Below, piece after piece: positions 57,196-64,000 of a DNA stretch of 64,000 nt. The stretch covers positions 234,479-298,478 of the forward strand of contig CH003267.1 of the NCBI GenBank assembly GCA_000149265.1, written 5' to 3'. The notes below the pieces were generated by a model. That model was not told where the DNA came from, did not search any database, and saw nothing but the letters and a program-made list of their open reading frames with translations. Position 1 is the stretch's first letter; each line of letters begins with the position of its first letter. Both the position numbers and the translations under genes were made by a program. The stretch is from Ciona savignyi (taxonomy: Eukaryota > Chordata > Ascidiacea > Phlebobranchia > Cionidae).

Positions 57196-57327
57196 TGGCT
57201 CTCCTAAAATTGAACCAATTTTACACGTTACACAACACACATGACGACTCTAAACTGTACACGAAAATCCATTATTTAAGGCTCCTCGTCGGGGCATCGT
57301 CTATTTGCGTCTTCACTACGCAAGTTC

Positions 57328-57492
57328 GCTTCTAATGTTCTCGACGTCGCTTCCAACGATCTCGATGTCGCTTCCAACGGTCTCGACGTCGCTTCCAACG
57401 TTCTCGACGTCGCTTTCCAACGTTCTCGACGTCGCTTCCAACGTTCTCGACGTCGCTTCCAACGTGTTTGACGTCGCTTCCAACGTTCTTCG
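57328..57492 (+). repeat. 21-bp minisatellite near the 3' end of BEL/Pao element 2
   Basis: About eight units of CTTCCAACGTTCTCGACGTCG with small changes. In the element's coding direction it adds a repeated LEATSRT-type tail to the last frame. Confidence 0.85.
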
Positions 57493-60367
57493 AAGTCCTC
57501 TCCGTTGGTCTCGGCGACGCATGCGACGGCAATACAAATCCCGCACGATTTGAACTTACCGCAAAGTGAGAACATAGGCCGTTGTTTCATGATTAAAAGT
57601 TGATTGGGTATAAGAGGTTCTGTTTCTCCTGGGTCGTTTAAAGTCACATCGTTCCCCAAAGCTAACTTCTTTATAGTTGGGTTGCTGCAACAACGTCTCT
57701 TTGGTTGCCATAAAAGTTTTTCGGCACAAATTAGATTACTGGGAAGTCGTTTTTTATCGCATCTTACTGGTAGTGGCATAAGATAAGAGCCATCATCTTC
57801 TTGTTGGATATTTTTGCCAAGGATTTTTAGAAACTTCCGATCCTCTTGGATTACTGACTGCACATTGCTAAATTTTTCTTGAGAATCCGACTCAAGCCAA
57901 TTTCGAACTGGTATTGGATTAATCACCTCTTTTGATTGAAATGGAATTACACAATTTTGTATTGGTCCATTCTGTACTTTCTTGTACCCAACGCAGCGAT
58001 GTGAAACAACTTTAGTTAAATAGGGATTACCAACCTCTTCTGTACGCACGACTCCTACTATGCCCCAACCAAGAGCTGAACGCTGTGCGTACGGTTGGCA
58101 TTCGTCTCCCGCTACTATTTCTCTCGGTCTGATTGCGCCAGGTACGTTCGTTCCAAGTAACATGCTTATTTCCAGATTATGCTGGTACGAAACTATCTTA
58201 CTTGACATTGCTTTCAAATGATTCCACTTTCTTGCGTGCTCTTGTCGCGGGATTTGGCTTCGACTTGCTGGTATGTCGGGTCTAACGAATACGTATGGAA
58301 TTTCAAATGAAACCTTGCCGTCGAAGCTCTGCACCTCCAGATCGCATATCTTTTCGCTAGAAACCACGTCTTTGCAGCCCAGCATCGTGCTTAGTTCCAC
58401 CAACGTGGACGTCCCTTGCAGCCCAAGCTGCGTCTTTAGCCCGTCTGATATAAATGAGTTATTTGATTGAGTGTCTAGTATACAGTAACACTGGATTTGA
58501 AGAGTAGGATTAGCTCTACTGCGTACTCTTACCGGTACAATCATGGATTGGTCCATGTCATATTTATTTAGTTTAGTGGAAGTACAGAGGCAGCCTGTTC
58601 TTTCGATATTCGTATTGATATGTAACGAGGTCAGATGTAGTTTATTACATACCTTACAAGTCACCCGGTTTCGACAGTACCTCGCAATGTGATCTTGACT
58701 TGATCCACATGAAAAGCATATTCTGTTGTTTAGGATAAATTCGTGCCTATCCCGCCTCGTGATTTTGGCAAACGCGCTGCAATCGTCGATGTGGTGTCTT
58801 CCCTTGCAATAATGGCAATATAGCTCGCTCACAGGTTGCTCTCGGTCTCGTGCTCTGGTACTAAATGAATTAACGTAACGGTTGCCTTGGATTGCATTTG
58901 GCTGTATTCTTCTATTGCTGGACACATGCAGCTCTTGCAACTCCGGAATGTTCTCCTGATCGGAAATTTTAGTAATGAATTTAGCTAGTTCTGAAAAGGG
59001 GGGATAGTTTCCTGAATGTGACGTTTTCCATAGAGCCGTTTCTGCGCGCCACCGGTTCACGACAAACTGTGGTAACCGTGAAAGAATTTTCACACTCTCG
59101 GTAGGGTAATCTAGGACATTCAAGCAATATATACGCTGTTTAGCAATTTCCACTTGGTTTAGAAAATCGGAAAACCGACGGAGTCCACCAAAATCAGTTT
59201 GGGAAATCTTAGGCCAAGAATAAACGTTATCAATAAAAGCTTTTGCGATTACGCTTTCGTTTCCATACCGTTCTTTTAACTTTGATCTTGCTTCTACGTA
59301 TGCGTGCTCACTTTGAAGGAGAAAGAAACCATCAACCAACATTTTAGGTTCGCCCTTGAGGTGTTGATTCAACAGGTTCAACTTCTGTGCAACACATATT
59401 GAGTTAGATTCTACGAGCGCGTCAAACGCCGTTTCCCATGCTGGGAACTTTAAAACAGTTCCGTCAAATATGTCTAACTTTATGGTAGGCAAGCGATGCA
59501 CCGCAGGTAAAGACCGAAACTGTTGAGACTCACGTGAAGAATGGCGTGTCGCTGCTGCTTCCAAGATTGGCGTCCGAAACGGTGTGAATCTACCCGTCGA
59601 TGAACCAACTCCTGCAGACCAAATTGGCGGTGGTATACTATCAGGTAGATCTTCCGCATAAATCCCATAGGAATTTCTAGGCGTTCAGCATCTAAACATG
59701 CAGCGCTTGTGGCAGCCCTTCCCGCAATTTTTCTTACTTACTTTGGTAATCTCGAGATCCGTTTCGGCGTTGATTTGTCGCATTCGTAGCTCCTTTTCCT
59801 TTTCTATGTAAGGTAGCTTTGCTGATAAGGCAGCAGATGCCACTTCATTTTCGTACCTTTTCTTCTTAAATTCCTCGTCTATTGAGACGCGCCTTGAATG
59901 TTTATTAGAAGACCTACTTTTGGAATATGTGGACATTCGCTCTTCTCTCAGCTGCGTAATTGTCGTTCTCGCATTACTCAGCATTTCATCCATTATTTTG
60001 TCGTATCTGGGGAGTCTTTCAACAACCGTCAAATCCATGTGCTTCAATCGGTTGATCATCTCTTCAAGATTTTCTTTGTGTTTTACCGCTTCTGCAACTT
60101 TTCTTTGCAACTCTTCGAGGTTGTTGCAAAATATCAACTGTGCATTTGCGTCGGCAACACATTTTCGAAATATTAGTTCCATGTCATCGATTTCCTTCAT
60201 TAACGTTTGCAATCTTGGGTCATTATCTTTTGGAATTTTCCTTCTTACGGTAATGTTTTGTTCGTCAACATTACACTCGTCGATCGACCTCTTTCCATCT
60301 TCAATGCCTCCCGCGGCTTCGCTCATTGCGAATGAATGAACGTTGATTACAGATAAGTTTCAGTTAC

Positions 60368-60814
60368 TGTTTCGGCAGCGCCGTGTGCCTAATCTTTTTC
60401 CGACCTTTTGGCAGAATTCAGTCTTACGCGCCACTCTGATTGTTGTTTTGTATTACGCTAACTATTGACATACAAAGTAGATGTTGATGGGTGATGACGT
60501 GGCGAAGTGGCGCAGTGGCGAAGTGGCGGTAACTATAAAATAATGAAACAAATTAACATTTGTAGAAATAGTGCAATACCATAAAGAACACTTTAGCCAC
60601 CTGAAACTTGTGCCTTTAAATATACTTCCGTGAACTACAGAAGTCCAGAAATAACTAATAGAATTGCAAAACGCCAGGTTCCGTTCACTACAGAACTAAC
60701 ATGAAAAAAGGTGAATGCAGATCCAGGACACGTATCGCATGCATCACATACCCAATCATGCGGTTCAATTCGTGATGCATGCAATGACGTATAAATAAAA
60801 CTGGGGACAGAACA
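60368..60814 (-). repeat. BEL/Pao element 2, 5' LTR
   Basis: 447 bp; followed on its right by the target duplication GTTAA and the remainder of the LTR of fossil 3. Confidence 0.92.
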
Positions 60815-62396
60815 GTTAACAAATACTATAAAACTAAAGACTCATTTGGCTTACAACTGAAATATAATAAGGAACTTAGAGGTCGAGTATTTAAAGAAGG
60901 AAAAAACGTCGATTGCCAATTAGCTTGCGCGTCTTATCGCACAACTTAAGGAAGCCGGAATGTAAATACATTAAGGAACGTAAAAGGCGCAAACAAATTA
61001 AAGAACAGTGAAGAAAAAATTTATACACACTCCCCCCCAAATTGCGTAAACCGCAATTTCATAAGTTTTTAATAAATTTTTATCTCCCATATATTTTTCT
61101 TAAAGTGTTCATAATGGGCATGGTTTGTCCTCACATGGCGTCTCTTCGTCTCGATTCTCCGCAAGGAACGATGATGCAAAGTTTATGTATAGGTCGGATC
61201 AGTTCGCTTTTGGCGGTCTTGACCGTTACATTTCTTACGAAACCATGCTTGTCTGGGTATACGGTAATTATTCGTCCCATAATCCATTGAGAGCGCGGTG
61301 TGGTGTTGTCGACCAAAAGGACGATATCGTTTAGCTTAAAATTGTCCCGAGGCATGTACTGCCATTTCTGCCTTGCGATGATTGTACGCAAGTACTCTTT
61401 TGACCATCGAGACCAAAATTGGTCTGCTAAATATTGAACGTGCTTCCACCGTCGTTTCGTAAAACAGTCATTTTCGCTGGTTAAAGTTGGTGGTAGTTCT
61501 GGTGCAGCGTTGATCTTTAAGAGGTGGTTTGGTGTCAATGGTGTATAATCGTCGGTACTCATAACAACTGGTGTTAGTGGCCTGGAGTTCAGAATGTTCT
61601 CGGCCTCTAGTAGAAATGTGTGCAGTTGGTCGTCGGTTAGCTTGCGTTCACCTGAAAGAGAAAGGAGTATCTTACGGACGGATCTCACCATCCTTTCCCA
61701 TGCTCCACCCATGTGACTAGCAGTCGGCGAGTTAATTGTTGGAAATAATCTGTTAGGTGATGACGATTCCAGTTTTGCATGGCTTCACGGAGAAGATTTT
61801 CAGCTCCGACCAGATTCGTTCCGTTATCCGAGTACATGTGTATAATTGGACCTCTCCTCGATATGAATCGACGAAAAGCATTAATAAATGCATCGGTGCT
61901 TAAGTCTACGGCCATTTCTAAATGAACCGCTCTTGTGGTCATGCAGGTAAACAAACACCCATACCTTTTAACGTCGCTGCGTCGTTGGCGAACAACCAGC
62001 GGCCCGAAATAATCCACTCCACTGTATGCAAATGGATGCGTGTTCATTTCGAGGCGAAACTTAGGAAGTGGTGCCATGATTTGCTGTCCAGGCTTTGCGT
62101 CTCGGCGTCGACAAACCAGACAGTTCCTTAACACACGTCGAACTGCGACGAAGATTTCCACAATCCAAACATGCTGACTTAGCATGTTCACCGTGTGATT
62201 AACACCAGAGTGTCCACTCTGTTCATGGTCATGTTGGATCATTAAATCTGTTAATTTTGACAAGTGTGGCATAATAATTGGATGACGGGCGTTAAAGCTA
62301 ATATCGGCCTTTTCGAGGCGACCACCAACTCGTAATATCCCATCACTGATGAAAGGATTAAGCTTAAAAATAGGTGATACCTTCGAAGCCTTAGGG

Positions 62397-63329
62397 CAGG
62401 GATGTCCAACCTTTTATTGTACTGGGCCGCATTGTCACTTAAAATAATTCAATGGGCCGCCGAACCTATTAAATTTCAATAAAAAGGGGGTTCGAATTAA
62501 TGGTTTTGAAATGATTTGCGAAATGCGCGGATAAGGAGCGCGCGAAAAAAATTTGGTAATGATAAATTGCCTTAAACGTCCAGAAAGACATTTATTTTAT
62601 AAAGCAGACAGACAGTACCGTTATTTAGTAGTACAGTAATGATAAATTGCAATAAACGTAAATTCAAAAGGGGTGTGTCGCATCTCGCCAATCATAAATA
62701 AAGGAATCGTGGTATATTAACGCATAATGGCTATTGTTGCGTTGTGATAGCAATGCTTATTATACGCCAATAATGCAAATTAAAGGCAAGGTAAAAAAAT
62801 GTAACAGTATTGTGATTGTTAAATGTTATGTTAAAGGCAAACGATGTTATTTTAACGTGTTGAGGATTTATTATTAAAAGTGTGCGAAATCAGTACCGGT
62901 AATTTATATTTTCGCGATTTTGTTAAATTTTGTATTTTTTAAATATTTCGTGTACTTAAGAAAACGATTCGCTAATAGCGATTCGCGATCCCTTTTTCGA
63001 TCGCGAATCGCCAACCCTGAATGGGTACATAAAGAAACCATTAAAAGCCATTAATTTCATCTTTGAAAAAAGGAACAAATAACACACATATAGAAAGAAA
63101 CAAAATCTTATTTCTGCAATACAAAGTCAATGAGATAAGTTTTTGTCGTCCGTCGGTTTCTTTCTGCAGTTTTGATGTTTACTGCGTCCCTAAAAGCTGA
63201 CTGATACATTTGAATTGGGCCAAGATTTAAAGTTCAAAATACTACTTGAAGTAAAAATGACTAGCGGGCCGCACAAAAATCTCAGGTGGGCCGCACTGCG
63301 GCCCGCGGGCCGCAGGTTGGACATCCCTG
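62397..63329. mobile_element. Non-autonomous hAT transposon, 933 bp, second copy
   Basis: Ends CAGGGATGTCCAACC and GGTTGGACATCCCTG, 8-bp target duplication CCTTAGGG at 62389-62396 and 63330-63337. Extra 'gcggcccgcgggccgcag' near the right end. Interrupts the pol region of BEL/Pao fossil 3. Copies 1 and 2 are inverted relative to each other and about 90% alike by eye. Confidence 0.93.
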
Positions 63330-64000
63330 CCTTAGGGGAAACTTGTTCCTTGCTGAGACCAATCATCCATTGTGAGAAGTGCTGTCGTTGTTCATATTTA
63401 ATCAGCTGATTTTCTGCATTCTGCAAATCGGCGAGAGATAGATGCGTCGTTATCGGTTTCTCTTTCTTGGTCTGCTTTGCCTTCGTACTCCGGCTATTCA
63501 GGTATTGCGTGAATCGGAGTAACCATGCAGTTGCCTTGCGCAGTCGATGCAGCGATGAAAAATTACCCATTAATCTATCCACTACAGATGTGCTCTCGGT
63601 GACGTGAAATACCTTAATCGGAAGCTTCCATTGAGTGGTAATATCTTCGTCCGCCATGTCGCCTTTCATAAAAATGTTCTCCGGCCAACTATCTGGATCA
63701 CGTTGCAAGAAATCTGGACCTTCGAACCAACGTTGACTCTTTATCAGCACACTGGCGGTGGCACCTCTAGAAACGTAATCAGCAGGGTTTTGCTTAGTGG
63801 GAACGTACCTCCAATTCCTAGTGCATGTCTTCTGATCAAGGTGAGTCGTCGACTAACAAATAGTGGGAAACGCTTTCGCTCGTTGTGTATGCTTTGTAGC
63901 ACGATCGAAGAGTCTGACAAAAATACGGATGGACGTAATTGCAGGTCTAGCTCGCGAGAGAGATTTTTATCCATTTTTACAGCGGTAACTGCTGCCATCA

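Larger units (their letters stand above)
56749..60814 (-). mobile_element. BEL/Pao LTR retroelement 2, very young, internally short
   Basis: Two LTRs of exactly 447 bp (56749-57195 and 60368-60814; TGTTTCGGCAGC...GGGGACAGAACA) differ at about 2 positions. Perfect 5-bp target duplication GTTAA at 56744-56748 and 60815-60819. Inserted in the 3' LTR of BEL/Pao fossil 3. Parts on the minus strand: gag-like N-terminus with coiled coil (59685-60326), gag body with zinc knuckles (CFSCGSSQDHIARYC, CKVCNKLH), aspartic protease (ILDTQSNNSFISDG), start of pol (LLGTNVPG, LGWGIVGV) and a trace of integrase C-terminus, ending in a 21-bp minisatellite. Shorter than an autonomous BEL; broken, few breaks. Recent mobility implies help from a complete relative. 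Confidence 0.92.
56482..64000 (-). mobile_element. BEL/Pao LTR retroelement fossil 3, running off the right edge
   Basis: 3' LTR = 56482-56748 plus 60815-61029 (split by BEL/Pao element 2), TGTAAC...ATACACA on the plus strand, then a polypurine tract (C-rich at 61030). Parts on the minus strand: integrase (61131-62272; HSGVNHTVNML, CLVCRRRDAKPGQ, YSGVDYFGPL, YSDNGTNLVGA, then LLEAENILNSRPLTPV and TPNHLLKI), and RNase H/pre-integrase region (63340-63998; FLSDSSIVLQSI, QRWFEGPDFLQRD). A hAT element (62397-63329) interrupts it. A few breaks; the 5' part is outside the window. Confidence 0.88.

Overview
The window looks like accessory, repeat-rich DNA from an animal, most likely an ascidian-type marine chordate. 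The taxon is my inference. It rests on animal-specific genes (CADPS, a cytochrome b561, METTL4), short introns, AT-rich DNA, marine-type tRNA-derived SINEs, BEL/Pao and Ty3 retroelements, and small secreted cationic peptide precursors built like tunicate antimicrobial precursors. It is not bacterial: all gene models use GT-AG introns.

Layout. 1-11 kb is host-gene territory: the first two coding exons of CADPS (minus), a complete six-exon cytochrome b561 (minus) and an intronless METTL4 (plus). 11-19 kb is mostly repeats: SINEs, LINE pieces and the first copies of a 1-2 kb composite repeat with roughly 330-bp internal subunits and a terminal hairpin. 19-24 kb is a tandemly duplicated block leading to a small spliced gene for a secreted arginine-rich peptide; a second, better preserved copy lies at 35.4-36.3 kb. 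Both are preceded by the same upstream module, which I otherwise see only in the blocks around these two genes. 24.8-30.2 kb holds a composite repeat and a CR1/L2-like LINE cut by two DNA transposons with clean target duplications. 30-41 kb carries more SINEs, unrecognised exon-like pieces and composite repeats, then the first two exons of an acyl-CoA synthetase-like gene at 41.1-41.6 kb. 42.9-64 kb is nested retroelements: a BEL/Pao fossil whose two LTRs were hit separately by a Ty3 element and a hAT element, two 17-bp minisatellites, and a young BEL/Pao element inserted in the LTR of another BEL/Pao element that runs off the window.

The host genes do not form one pathway. The observations most worth following are: (1) the two polyarginine secreted-peptide genes and their shared upstream module; (2) a cytochrome b561 that keeps one pair of heme-ligand histidines and has lost both histidines of the other pair; (3) a composite repeat that carries a palindromic kappa-B-like site in nearly every subunit.

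Limits: exons were assigned by eye from splice sites, phase and remembered family sequences. No alignment, database search or expression data were available.
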